Source: PALSA-607 sp036510735 (GTDB lineage Bacteria > Actinomycetota > Actinomycetes > Acidothermales > Acidothermaceae). Taken from it: DNA of 7,647 nt. The translations under genes and the position numbers were made by a program. Positions 1-7,180 of the stretch are shown piece by piece. Under the pieces are notes generated by a model that made no database searches, was not told where the DNA came from, and was given only the letters and a program-made list of their open reading frames with translations. Where the stretch lies: positions 1-7,647 of the forward strand of contig DATCDK010000237.1 of the NCBI GenBank assembly GCA_036510735.1, written 5' to 3'. Within the stretch, counting starts at the first letter, position 1, and each line of letters begins with the position of its first letter.

Positions 1-1799
1 GCAGCTCACCAGACTGGATGCGACGCCGACTGCAGACCGCCGGCATCCGTTCGGTGAGCCTCGCGGTCGACGTCACGAACTACGTCATGCTCGAGCTTGG
101 CCAGCCGCTGCATGCCTACGACCTCGCCAAGCTGCGCGGACCAATCGTGGTTCGCCGCGCGGTGCCGAACGAGCGGGTGCGCACGCTCGACGATGTCGAT
201 CGCGCAACGCATCCCGACGATCTACTAATTGCCGACGACAGCGGAGCCATTGGCATCGCCGGCGTCATGGGCGGCGCCACCACCGAAATCGACGCCACGA
301 CATCGCAGGTATTGATAGAAGGCGCCCACTTCACGGCGTCCGTCATTTCGCGAAGCGCCCGTCGGCATAGCTTGCTGAGTGAAGCGTCGCGTCGCTTCGA
401 ACGGGGTACCGATCCTGCGGTCGCGCCCGTCGCAGTTCAACGTGCTGCGGATCTCCTCGCGGAGTTCGGGGGTGGCACACCAGAAAGCAGGTCGACCGAC
501 GTGGGCGAGCGGCCACCGCCGACGGTGATCACCATCTCCGCCACGCTTCCCGCCGACGTGGTTGGCGTCGACTACGACCTCGACGAGGTCCTGGGCACGT
601 TGCGGGCGGTGGGTTGCGAGGTCAAGCAGACGGGCAGTGAGTTGTCAGTCACGCAGTTGTTGGTAACAGTGCCGAGCTGGCGCTCTGACCTGCGTGATCC
701 GTTCGACCTTGTCGAGGAGGTCGCGCGTCTCGTCGGCTACGACAGGATCCCCTCGATTGTGCCGGTGCCACCACGCAGTGGTGGGCTGACCGAAGCCCAG
801 CGCGCTCGCCGCCGCATCGCGAATGCGCTTGCCGATGCGGGCTACATCGAAGCGCCGAGCTATCCCTTCATCGGTCCTGACGACCTCGACGCTCTTGGTC
901 TTGCTGCCGACGATCCGCGGCGGCGCACGCTGCGGTTGGCGAACCCGATCTCGGACGAACAGCCCGACTTGCGCACGACATTGCTACCCGGCCTGCTGTC
1001 TGCGTTGCGTCGCAACATCTCACGCGGCAATACCGACGTGGCCCTGTTCGAGACGGGGCTCGTGTACCGCATCGACGATCGCGAGAACGGGCTGGTGCGG
1101 CCGCCTCGGTTGCCGGTTGATCGCCGTCCGACCGACGACGAGCTCGCCGCGCTCGACGCAGCACTGCCTCGACAACCGCGCCGGCTCGCGGTCGCGCTCG
1201 CCGGCGATCGTGAACGGTCGGGTTGGTGGGGCTCCGGTCGTTCCGTGCAGTGGGGTGACGCCGTCGAGGCGGCGCGCACGGTCGCGCGTGAAGTCGGCGT
1301 TGTCCTCGATGTTGCTGCCGACGAGCACGCGCCGTGGCATTCGGGCCGCTGCGCAGTCCTGCGCATCGACGGGGTGGTCGTTGGGCATGCGGGGGAGTTG
1401 CATCCGCGTGTTGTCGAGGCGTTTGGTTTGCCGCCGCGCACGGCAGCCGCCGAACTCGACCTCGATGCCGTCGTCGGTGCAGCGGCCGGCCTCGCGACTG
1501 CGCCAACGCTCTCGACCTATCCGCTAGCGACGTCCGACGTTGCGTTGGTGGTTGCCGCCGACGTGCCGGCGATCGATGTCGAAACCGCTTTGCGTGTCGG
1601 GGCCGGCCCGCTGCTCGAGGCGCTGCGGCTATTCGACGTCTACGCGGGCCCAGGGGTCGCCGAGGGCAGTCGCTCGTTGGCGTACCGGCTGTCCTTGCGC
1701 GCGCCTGACCACACGTTGACCGCCGACGAAGTAAACGCCGTTCGCGATGCCGCAGTTGCCGAAGCCGGACTCCGAGTTGGGGCCGTCTTGCGCGGGTAG
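1..1799 (+). CDS. pheT: Phenylalanine--tRNA ligase beta subunit, 5'-truncated by the window edge
   Basis: The beta chain of the cytoplasmic (alpha-beta)2 enzyme that charges tRNA-Phe with phenylalanine. The frame is open from base 3 and reads SSPDWMRRRL before the first in-window ATG at 18, so that ATG is internal. About 598 codons are present. Actinobacterial PheT is usually about 830 residues, so the N-terminal tRNA-binding part is outside. Domains in order: B3/4 editing domain (about 3-470; VDVTNYVMLELGQPLHAYD, LSEASRRFERGTDP), B5 domain (about 525-765; P-W-R-D then DLVEEVARLVGYDRIP), catalytic-like domain (about 785-1460; NPISDEQPDLRTTLLPGLL and ALFETGLVY), and the C-terminal FDX-ACB anticodon-binding fold (about 1505-1796; STYPLATSDVAL to the end). 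It ends in TAG at 1797-1799. No frameshift or missing block is visible. pheS is expected just upstream. It is separated from argC by 174 bases and a regulatory region, so it is probably a separate transcription unit. Confidence 0.97.
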   Translation, partial: SSPDWMRRRLQTAGIRSVSLAVDVTNYVMLELGQPLHAYDLAKLRGPIVVRRAVPNERVRTLDDVDRATHPDDLLIADDSGAIGIAGVMGGATTEIDATTSQVLIEGAHFTASVISRSARRHSLLSEASRRFERGTDPAVAPVAVQRAADLLAEFGGGTPESRSTDVGERPPPTVITISATLPADVVGVDYDLDEVLGTLRAVGCEVKQTGSELSVTQLLVTVPSWRSDLRDPFDLVEEVARLVGYDRIPSIVPVPPRSGGLTEAQRARRRIANALADAGYIEAPSYPFIGPDDLDALGLAADDPRRRTLRLANPISDEQPDLRTTLLPGLLSALRRNISRGNTDVALFETGLVYRIDDRENGLVRPPRLPVDRRPTDDELAALDAALPRQPRRLAVALAGDRERSGWWGSGRSVQWGDAVEAARTVAREVGVVLDVAADEHAPWHSGRCAVLRIDGVVVGHAGELHPRVVEAFGLPPRTAAAELDLDAVVGAAAGLATAPTLSTYPLATSDVALVVAADVPAIDVETALRVGAGPLLEALRLFDVYAGPGVAEGSRSLAYRLSLRAPDHTLTADEVNAVRDAAVAEAGLRVGAVLRG

Positions 1800-1852
1800 C
1801 AGCGCGGGTCGTTCCGCAGTTGATCACGTTAGGCAGCCTTGTGGGCCCCGGG

Positions 1853-1870
1853 GCAGGTGCAGACACCTGC
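1853..1870 (+). terminator. Hairpin downstream of pheT, possible terminator without T-tract
   Basis: GCAGGTG-CAGA-CACCTGC forms a perfect 7-bp stem with a 4-base loop, starting 53 bases after the pheT stop. No T-run follows (the next bases are GTGGGCTAC), so it is not a classical intrinsic terminator. Stem-loops lacking a T-tail have been proposed as terminators in actinobacteria. The position between two functionally unrelated units supports this, but the role is inferred. Confidence 0.4.
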
Positions 1871-1915
1871 GTGGGCTACATCTCTGCTGCCTCAGTGCCG
1901 CCCGCCACTCTGCTT

Positions 1916-1933
1916 CATGTATACTCATGCGAG
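1916..1933 (+). promoter_or_regulatory. ARG box 1 (probable ArgR operator)
   Basis: The 14-base core TGTAT-ACTC-ATGCG lies at 1918-1931. It fits the ArgR half-site pattern TGNAT-N4-ATNCA at all specified positions except the last base (G for A). It overlaps the -10-like element, so a bound ArgR hexamer would be expected to block RNA polymerase. It is paired with a second box whose centre is 20 bases downstream. The motif is seen in the sequence; binding is inferred from the family and from argR in the same operon. Confidence 0.72.
1920..1925 (+). promoter_or_regulatory. Candidate -10 element of the arg operon promoter
   Basis: TATACT matches the sigma-70-type consensus TATAAT at five of six positions and is embedded in the only AT-rich island of the window. 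Transcription would start at about 1931-1933, giving a leader of roughly 40 bases to the argC start at 1974. No convincing -35 hexamer is found at the right distance: 1896-1902 reads TGCCGCC. The promoter may rely on the -10 or on an activator. Confidence 0.5.
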
Positions 1934-1935
1934 TA

Positions 1936-1953
1936 GATGCATAAACATGGACG
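1936..1953 (+). promoter_or_regulatory. ARG box 2 (probable ArgR operator)
   Basis: The core TGCAT-AAAC-ATGGA lies at 1938-1951. It matches TGCAT-N4-ATGCA except for one base (G for C in the second half-site). Two bases separate its 18-base box from ARG box 1, so the centres are 20 bases apart. This is close to the tandem spacing of 2-3 bases between boxes known for ArgR operators in Escherichia coli. It would cover the region just downstream of the predicted transcription start. Confidence 0.72.
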
Positions 1954-1959
1954 GACGGC

Positions 1960-1965
1960 GAGGGG
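1960..1965 (+). promoter_or_regulatory. Ribosome binding site of argC
   Basis: GAGGGG lies 8 bases before the ATG at 1974 and is the strongest Shine-Dalgarno-like run in the leader. It decides the start in favour of 1974 over the in-frame ATG at 1947, which lies inside ARG box 2 and has no purine-rich run at a suitable distance. Confidence 0.7.
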
Positions 1966-1973
1966 CGGGCGAG

Positions 1974-3005
1974 ATGGGACTCAGTGCGGCTGTAGCGGGC
2001 GCGAGCGGCTATGCCGGCGGCGAACTCATGCGACTGCTCGATGCCCACCCCGACCTCTCGGTCGAAGTGGTGGCCGCGGCCAGCAATGCCGGCGAACTCG
2101 TGACCTCGGTGCATCCCCACCTGCGGCAGTTCAGTGGGCGAGTGTTCGAGCCGACGGGTGCGGCGAGCCTCGCCCAGGCAGACGTCGTCTTCCTCGCGCT
2201 GCCGCACGGGCAATCGGCGGCGATCGCGGCGCAGCTTCCGGAGCACATCCTGGTCGTCGATCTCGGCGCCGACTTCCGGCTGCGCGACCCGGCGCAGTGG
2301 GTCAAGTACTACGGCGGCAGTCACGCGGGCAGCTGGACCTACGGTCTGCCCGAGCTTCCGCAGGCCCGGAGCCTGATCGCCGGCAGTCGGCAGATCGCTA
2401 GCCCCGGCTGCTATGCCACGGCCATCACGCTGGCACTCGCGCCGCTCTTCGCCGCCGGCCTCGCGGAGCCTGCTGACGTCGTCGTGGTCGCCGCGAGTGG
2501 TACGACCGGCGCGGGGCGCGGGATGCGGCCGAACCTGATGGCCAGTGAAGTCATGGGGTCGCTGTCGCCGTACAAGGTCGGCGGCACGCACCAGCACACG
2601 CCAGAGATCGAACAGGCGCTGTCGGACGTCGCGGGGGACCCTGTCACGCTCTCGTTCACGCCCGTGCTCGCACCCATGCCGCGCGGCATCTTGGCGACCT
2701 GCACCGCGCGGCCAACCGAAGGTGTCTCGCTAGCCGCCCTGCGGGAGGCCTTTGACTTCGCCTACAGCTTCGAACCCTTCGTGCATGTGTTGCCCGACGG
2801 CGAGTGGCCGCAGACGGGGGCGACGCTCGGCTCGAACTCAGTCCACCTCCAAGTCGCCTTCGACGAGCACGCAGGCCGCATCGTCGTGGTCTCCGCGCTC
2901 GACAACCTCACTAAGGGTGCGGCAGGGCAGGCGATCCAGAACGCCAACATCGCTCTTGGATTCGACGAGACGACCGCGCTGCCGACCGCCGGGGTCACGC
3001 CGTGA
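1974..3005 (+). CDS. argC: N-acetyl-gamma-glutamyl-phosphate reductase
   Basis: Third step of the acetylated ornithine pathway: NADPH-dependent reduction of N-acetylglutamyl 5-phosphate to N-acetylglutamate 5-semialdehyde, in the cytoplasm. The 343 residues match the family length. An N-terminal Rossmann fold opens with AVAGASGYAGGEL (residues 6-18). The catalytic cysteine is Cys146 in ASPGCYAT. The conserved GTHQHTPE follows, with His206 and His208, one of which should be the catalytic base. The C-terminal dimerisation and substrate part includes PMPRGI and NLTKGAAGQAIQN. The start at 1974 is chosen for its GAGGGG site and because ArgC proteins normally begin only a few residues before the glycine-rich loop; ATG 1947 would add nine residues (MDGRRGAGE). 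First gene of the operon, behind two ARG boxes. Its TGA overlaps the argJ GTG start in GTGA. Confidence 0.96.
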   Translation: MGLSAAVAGASGYAGGELMRLLDAHPDLSVEVVAAASNAGELVTSVHPHLRQFSGRVFEPTGAASLAQADVVFLALPHGQSAAIAAQLPEHILVVDLGADFRLRDPAQWVKYYGGSHAGSWTYGLPELPQARSLIAGSRQIASPGCYATAITLALAPLFAAGLAEPADVVVVAASGTTGAGRGMRPNLMASEVMGSLSPYKVGGTHQHTPEIEQALSDVAGDPVTLSFTPVLAPMPRGILATCTARPTEGVSLAALREAFDFAYSFEPFVHVLPDGEWPQTGATLGSNSVHLQVAFDEHAGRIVVVSALDNLTKGAAGQAIQNANIALGFDETTALPTAGVTP

Positions 3006-4156
3006 GCGTGACCGCAGCAAAGGGTTTCAGGGCGGCCGGCGTCGTGGCCGGTATCAAACCCAGCGGCCGCAGCGACGTCGCGCTCGTGGTCAATGACGGA
3101 CCGCAGCGCTTCGCAGCCGGTGTCTTTACCGGCAACCGCATCAAGGCCGCGCCGGTGCTGTGGTCACAACAGGTCGTGAAGGGCGGTCAGGTCGTCGCGG
3201 TTGTCCTGAACGCAGGCAACGCGAACGCGTGCACCGGTGCCATGGGTTTTCAGCATGCTCATCGCGCCGCCGAGGAAGTCGCGACGGTGCTGGGTGACTC
3301 GGCGGCGCAGGTTGCGGTCTGCTCGACAGGTCTGATCGGTGAGTACCTGCCGATCGACAAGCTGCTGGCGGGTGTCCATGACGCGCATGCAGCGCTCGCT
3401 GCCGACGGTGGGAACGGCGCGGCTCGGGCCATCATGACGACCGACACAGTGGCCAAAGAGGCGGCCGTGACCTCGCCTGCTGGCTGGACTGTTGGCGGCA
3501 TGGCAAAGGGCGCGGCCATGCTGGCGCCGGGGCTCGCGACCATGCTGGTGGTGCTCACCACTGACGCCGTTGCCGACGCGGCGACACTCGATCGCGCACT
3601 TCGCGCTGCAACGGCGAAGACGTTCGACCGGCTCGATTCCGACGGATGCATGTCGACGAACGACACCGTGTTGTTGCTGGCGTCCGGCGCCTCAGGAGTC
3701 GAGGTCGACGGCGATGATCTCGCCCACGCCGTCGCGCAGGTGTGCGCGACGCTCGCCGACAAGCTCATCGATGACTGCGAGGGCGCCAGCAAGGTCATCG
3801 AGATCGAGGTTCTCGGCGCGGTGAGCGAGCCGGAGGCTGTTGACGTCGCTCGTGCCGTGTCGCGCAGCAACCTGCTGAAGTGCGCAATCCACGGCCAGGA
3901 CCCCAACTGGGGACGGATTCTTTCCGCTCTTGGTACCACCTCTGCGACGTTCGATGACGACGGTGTCGACGTTGCGATCAACGGGGTCTGGGTATGTCGC
4001 GCGTCAACAATCGGCGACGACCGCCACCTGGTCGACATGGCTGCACGTCGCGTCGCGATCACGATCGACCTGCACGCGGGTGATGCTGCGGCGAAGCTCC
4101 TCACGACCGACCTGACGGCGGAGTACGTGCGCGAGAACTCGGCGTACTCGACATGA
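3002..4156 (+). CDS. argJ: Bifunctional glutamate N-acetyltransferase / ornithine acetyltransferase
   Basis: Transfers acetyl from N-acetylornithine to glutamate, releasing ornithine and regenerating N-acetylglutamate; bifunctional members can also use acetyl-CoA. It is an N-terminal-nucleophile enzyme made as one chain and cut by itself into alpha and beta subunits. The predicted nucleophile is Thr180 in APGLATML, with cleavage between Ala179 and Thr180. The oxyanion-hole motif STGLIG is at residues 108-113. SDGCMSTNDT and CAIHGQDPNWGRI (Asp300 to Arg304 region) are also conserved, and the C-terminus ENSAYST is typical. The 384 residues match the family. The GTG start gives a 4-base overlap with argC and has GGGG at 2991-2994; a second in-frame GTG at 3008 is possible but less likely. 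Whether it is bifunctional or transacetylase-only cannot be read from motifs. Confidence 0.95.
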   Translation: MSVTAAKGFRAAGVVAGIKPSGRSDVALVVNDGPQRFAAGVFTGNRIKAAPVLWSQQVVKGGQVVAVVLNAGNANACTGAMGFQHAHRAAEEVATVLGDSAAQVAVCSTGLIGEYLPIDKLLAGVHDAHAALAADGGNGAARAIMTTDTVAKEAAVTSPAGWTVGGMAKGAAMLAPGLATMLVVLTTDAVADAATLDRALRAATAKTFDRLDSDGCMSTNDTVLLLASGASGVEVDGDDLAHAVAQVCATLADKLIDDCEGASKVIEIEVLGAVSEPEAVDVARAVSRSNLLKCAIHGQDPNWGRILSALGTTSATFDDDGVDVAINGVWVCRASTIGDDRHLVDMAARRVAITIDLHAGDAAAKLLTTDLTAEYVRENSAYST

Positions 4157-5052
4157 GCGCGACGACGAGCCGGGAATCCGCGCAGCAGAAGGCCTCAACC
4201 CTGCACGAGGCCCTGCCGTATCTCGCTCGCTTCCATGGCTGCACAGTGGTGGTGAAGTATGGCGGTCACGCCATGACCGATCCGGCACTCGCTGCATCGT
4301 TTGCGGCCGACATTGTCTTCCTGCGCTACGCAGGCTTGCGGCCGGTCGTTGTCCATGGTGGCGGCCCGCAGATCAATGCTCAGCTCGACAAGCTCGGGAT
4401 CGAACCGGCGTTCGCCGGCGGCCTTCGGGTCACTACTCCCGAGACGATGGACGTCGTGCGCATGGTGCTTGTCGGACAGGTACAGCGTGACGTCGTCGGG
4501 CTGCTCAACGCGCATGGCCCGTTCGGAGTTGGGCTGAGCGGCGAGGATGGTCAGCTGTTCACCGCGGTCCGCCGGCCGGCCATCGTCGATGGCCAGCCCG
4601 TCGACATCGGTCTCGTCGGTGACGTCGCCGCCGTTGAACCCGGTGTCGTCACGAGCTTGTTGGACGACGGTCGAATCCCCGTTGTCTCCAGTGTCGCGCG
4701 AGGCTTCGATGACGACGGGCAACCGTGCATCTACAACGTCAACGCGGACACCGCGGCAGCAGCGCTCGCGGTTGCGCTGCGGGCGGAGAAGCTCGTGGTA
4801 CTGACCGATGTCGAGGGCCTCTATGCCGACTGGCCGAACAGCGACGCGGTCATCAGCGCTTTGACCGCCGATGAGCTCGAGGTCCTGCTGCCGAGCCTGT
4901 CTGCCGGAATGGTGCCCAAGATGGAGGCGTGCCTGCGCGCCGTGAGAGGCGGTGTGGCCAGCGCCCACGTTCTCGATGGACGGGTACCCCACGCCGTCCT
5001 GCTCGAAATCTTTACCGATGAAGGGATCGGAACGATGGTGCGGTCGTCATGA
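4153..5052 (+). CDS. argB: Acetylglutamate kinase, arginine-sensitive type
   Basis: Phosphorylates N-acetylglutamate with ATP, usually the controlling step of this pathway. An amino-acid-kinase fold of 299 residues: the ATP-phosphate lysine is Lys35 in VVVKYGGHAM, the substrate-binding loop is VVHGGGPQIN, and NVNADTAAAALA and LTDVEGLYADWP line the active and nucleotide sites. Before the kinase core there is an N-terminal segment of about 30 residues (KASTLHEALPYLARFHG) that corresponds to the helix linking dimers into ring hexamers in arginine-inhibited kinases. The C-terminal VPHAVLLEIFTDEGIGTMV resembles the arginine-site signature of that group. Feedback inhibition by arginine is therefore expected, by inference. 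Its ATG overlaps the argJ stop (ATGA). No clear Shine-Dalgarno sequence precedes it, suggesting translation coupled to argJ. Confidence 0.96.
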   Translation: MSATTSRESAQQKASTLHEALPYLARFHGCTVVVKYGGHAMTDPALAASFAADIVFLRYAGLRPVVVHGGGPQINAQLDKLGIEPAFAGGLRVTTPETMDVVRMVLVGQVQRDVVGLLNAHGPFGVGLSGEDGQLFTAVRRPAIVDGQPVDIGLVGDVAAVEPGVVTSLLDDGRIPVVSSVARGFDDDGQPCIYNVNADTAAAALAVALRAEKLVVLTDVEGLYADWPNSDAVISALTADELEVLLPSLSAGMVPKMEACLRAVRGGVASAHVLDGRVPHAVLLEIFTDEGIGTMVRSS

Positions 5053-6257
5053 GTAACGCCGACATGTTGGGCCGTTTCGACGCGGTCATGATGCCGACGT
5101 ATGCACCAGCGGTCCCACTCGTGCGTGGCGAGGGCTGCACAGTATGGGACGCCGACGGGCGCGCGTATCTCGACCTGATCGCCGGCATTGCGGTGTCGTC
5201 GTTGGGCCACGCACACCCGGCCGTGGTCGAGGCGGTGGCGACCCAGGTCGCCACGATTTCGCACACCAGCAACCTCTTCTGCCACGAGCCGGTGATCAGC
5301 CTGGCCGAGAAGCTGGTGAGCTTGCTCGGCGGCAACGGGCGGGCGTTCTTCGCCAACAGCGGCACCGAGGCCAACGAAGCCGCCTATAAGTTGGTGCGGC
5401 GGCACGCCGGACCGAACCGCAGCTACGTCGTGGCTGCTGACAAGAGCTTCCACGGTCGGACGATGGGATCTCTCGCGCTGACCGGCAAGCCGTCGATACG
5501 TGAGCCCTTCGGGCCCTACGGCGCCGACGTCGTGTTCGTTCCTTACGGCGACGCCGAGGCGCTTGCGGCAGCTGTCACCGATCGAACAGCTGCGCTGTTC
5601 CTCGAGCCGCTGCTCGGAGAGGGCGGCGTCATCGCTCCGCCGGCTGGTTACTTGCGGGCGGCACGCGAGATTTGTACGGCGACCGGCGCCGTGTTCGTGC
5701 TGGACGAGATTCAGTCGGGCATCGGCCGCACCGGCGCATGGTTCCTGCATGAGGCCGAGGGGATCCGCCCAGACGTGATCACGCTCGCGAAAGGGCTCGG
5801 TGGCGGATTGCCGATCGGGGTCTGTATCGCGATGGGTGACTTCGGCGAGGTGTTCGCCAAGGGGGATCACGGCAGCACGTTCGGCGGTAATCCGATTGCT
5901 TGCGCAGCAGCCTTGGCCGTGATCGACACGATCGAGCGGCAGGATCTGCTCGCGCACGTGACGAAGGTCGGCACTCATTTCGCCGACGGGCTGGGCGCTG
6001 TCGAGCATCCTGCGCTCGTCGATGTTCGCGGTCGCGGCTTGTGGCTCGCGCTCGAGTTGGCCGCACCGATCGCCCCCGCTGTCGAAAAGGCCAGCAGGGC
6101 CGACGGTTTCCTGGTGAACGCGGTGCAGCCCGACGCGATCAGGATCGCGCCACCGCTCATTCTGACGATCGACGAGGCTGACCGGTTCGTGGCCGCGCTG
6201 CCGAGGATTCTCGACGCGGCGACCCTGCCTGCCTCGAATGCCGAGCAGGCGTCATGA
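5049..6257 (+). CDS. argD: Acetylornithine aminotransferase
   Basis: Pyridoxal-phosphate-dependent transfer of an amino group from glutamate to N-acetylglutamate semialdehyde, giving N-acetylornithine; homologues may also act on succinyl-diaminopimelate in lysine synthesis. A class III (fold type I) aminotransferase of 402 residues. Visible motifs: NSGTEAN (103-109, phosphate contact), SFHGRT with His135, LDEIQSGIGRTG with Asp219 (pyridine nitrogen) and Gln222, and the Schiff-base lysine Lys248 in ITLAKGLGGGLP. STFGGNPIACAAA and a C-terminal arginine in IRIAPPL follow. The ATG is in a 4-base overlap with the argB stop and only weak GGTGCGG lies upstream, so translation is probably coupled. 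The operon position fixes the role as ArgD rather than a GABA or ornithine aminotransferase. Confidence 0.95.
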   Translation: MSNADMLGRFDAVMMPTYAPAVPLVRGEGCTVWDADGRAYLDLIAGIAVSSLGHAHPAVVEAVATQVATISHTSNLFCHEPVISLAEKLVSLLGGNGRAFFANSGTEANEAAYKLVRRHAGPNRSYVVAADKSFHGRTMGSLALTGKPSIREPFGPYGADVVFVPYGDAEALAAAVTDRTAALFLEPLLGEGGVIAPPAGYLRAAREICTATGAVFVLDEIQSGIGRTGAWFLHEAEGIRPDVITLAKGLGGGLPIGVCIAMGDFGEVFAKGDHGSTFGGNPIACAAALAVIDTIERQDLLAHVTKVGTHFADGLGAVEHPALVDVRGRGLWLALELAAPIAPAVEKASRADGFLVNAVQPDAIRIAPPLILTIDEADRFVAALPRILDAATLPASNAEQAS

Positions 6258-7180
6258 CCAAGCCACGGCACTTTCTGATCGACGACGACCTCGACCCTGT
6301 CGAGGTCGTGGCGATCCTCGATCAAGCCGAGCGGTTGAAGAAGGACAGACTGGCCGCGAGGCCGTTAGCAGGTCCGCGATCGGTCGCTGTGCTGTTCGAG
6401 AAGCAGTCGACCCGGACGCGGGTCTCCTTCGAGGTCGGCATCGCCGAACTCGGCGGTCACCCGCTCATCATCGACGCCCGCACGTCGCAACTGGTCCGCG
6501 GTGAACCGATCGAGGACACCGGCCAGGTGTTGTCCAGGTATGTGTCGGCGATCGTGTTGCGCACGTACGGCCACGATCGGATCGAGGCGCTCGCCGCGAG
6601 TTCGAGCGTTCCGGTCGTGAACGCACTGTCGGACCTTGCGCATCCGTGCCAATGGCTGGCCGACCTGATGACGATTCGCGAGCACCGCGGCGAACCGGCA
6701 GGGCAGACGATCACCTACGTCGGCGACGGCAACAACGTCGCACACTCGATTCTGCTCGGTGGCACCCTCGCAGGCATGCACGTACGGATCGCGTCGCCGT
6801 CCGGCTATGAACCACTGCCGACGATCGTGCAACGAGCAACAGCGATCGCGGAACGCACCGGCGGCAGCGTGCTGGTGACGCACGATGCTGCTGAGGCCGC
6901 GGCCGGCGCCGATGTCCTGTACACCGATGTCTGGGCGTCGATGGGCCAGGAGGACGAGTCCGCCGCACGGAGGGTGGTGTTCGCGCCGTACCAGATCGAC
7001 GATCGACTCGTTGCATTGGCGGCCGACGACGTCATGGTGCTGCACTGCCTGCCAGCCCATCGCGGCGAGGAGATCGCCGCATCTGTCATCGACGGACCGC
7101 ATTCGTTCGTGTTCGACCAGGCGGGGAATCGGCTGCATGCTCAGAAGGCGTTGCTTGCCTTCCTGCTGGAGCAGACATGA
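6254..7180 (+). CDS. argF: Ornithine carbamoyltransferase (anabolic)
   Basis: Condenses ornithine with carbamoyl phosphate to give citrulline and phosphate, in the cytoplasm. The 308 residues match anabolic enzymes. The carbamoyl-phosphate domain has STRTR (52-56) and HPCQ (130-133). The ornithine domain has GDGNN (157-161), DVWASMGQE (225-233, with the SMG loop that closes over ornithine) and HCLPAHRGEE (264-273, catalytic Cys265). These motifs distinguish it from aspartate carbamoyltransferase. The context with argC-J-B-D supports a biosynthetic role rather than arginine-deiminase catabolism. The start overlaps the argD stop (ATGA) and is preceded by GAGCAGG at 6243-6249, four bases upstream. 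The carbamoyl phosphate source (carAB) and the next enzymes, argG and argH, are not in the window. Confidence 0.97.
   Translation: MTKPRHFLIDDDLDPVEVVAILDQAERLKKDRLAARPLAGPRSVAVLFEKQSTRTRVSFEVGIAELGGHPLIIDARTSQLVRGEPIEDTGQVLSRYVSAIVLRTYGHDRIEALAASSSVPVVNALSDLAHPCQWLADLMTIREHRGEPAGQTITYVGDGNNVAHSILLGGTLAGMHVRIASPSGYEPLPTIVQRATAIAERTGGSVLVTHDAAEAAAGADVLYTDVWASMGQEDESAARRVVFAPYQIDDRLVALAADDVMVLHCLPAHRGEEIAASVIDGPHSFVFDQAGNRLHAQKALLAFLLEQT
7168..7171 (+). promoter_or_regulatory. Ribosome binding site of argR
   Basis: GGAG lies five bases before the ATG at 7177, within the last codons of argF. It supports that start, and suggests that argR can be initiated independently as well as by coupling to argF. 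Confidence 0.6.

Larger units (their letters stand above)
1800..1973. other. pheT-argC intergenic region
   Basis: The only non-coding stretch in the window, 174 bases. Its left part is GC-rich and carries a hairpin at 1853-1870. Its right part, about 1911-1950, is only 40 percent G+C, far below the surroundings, and carries the -10-like element and two ARG boxes. The argC frame is open upstream through this region to about 1839, but that translation is not ArgC-like and crosses the operators, so I treat it as non-coding. No tRNA, riboswitch or convincing small gene was seen. Confidence 0.85.

Noticed and set aside
868..1866. Minus-strand open frame (332 codons) opposite pheT
   Set aside because: It translates to Arg/Pro/Ala-rich low-complexity sequence wholly antisense to conserved PheT domains, and has no family match that I recognise.
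1896..1902. TGCCGCC as a -35 element for the arg promoter
   Set aside because: The distance to the -10 is right, but the sequence barely resembles TTGACA.
1839..1973. Upstream in-frame extension of argC from a TTG at 1839
   Set aside because: The extra 45 residues are not ArgC-like and would cover the promoter and both ARG boxes. The 1974 start has a better ribosome binding site.
3646..3651. ATGCAT palindrome within argJ as a possible further ARG half-site
   Set aside because: No second half-site lies at the 4-base spacing. The bases encode the conserved GCMS of the SDGCMSTNDT motif, so it is explained by coding.
3259..4104. Minus-strand open frame (281 codons) opposite argJ
   Set aside because: Ser/Ala/Thr-rich shadow of argJ. 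The + strand carries every expected ArgJ motif without interruption.
4821..6008. Long minus-strand open frame (395 codons) opposite the argB-argD junction
   Set aside because: It lies antisense to two well-recognised genes. Its translation is rich in Arg, His, Ala and Asp with no recognisable domain, as expected for a shadow frame in GC-rich coding DNA.
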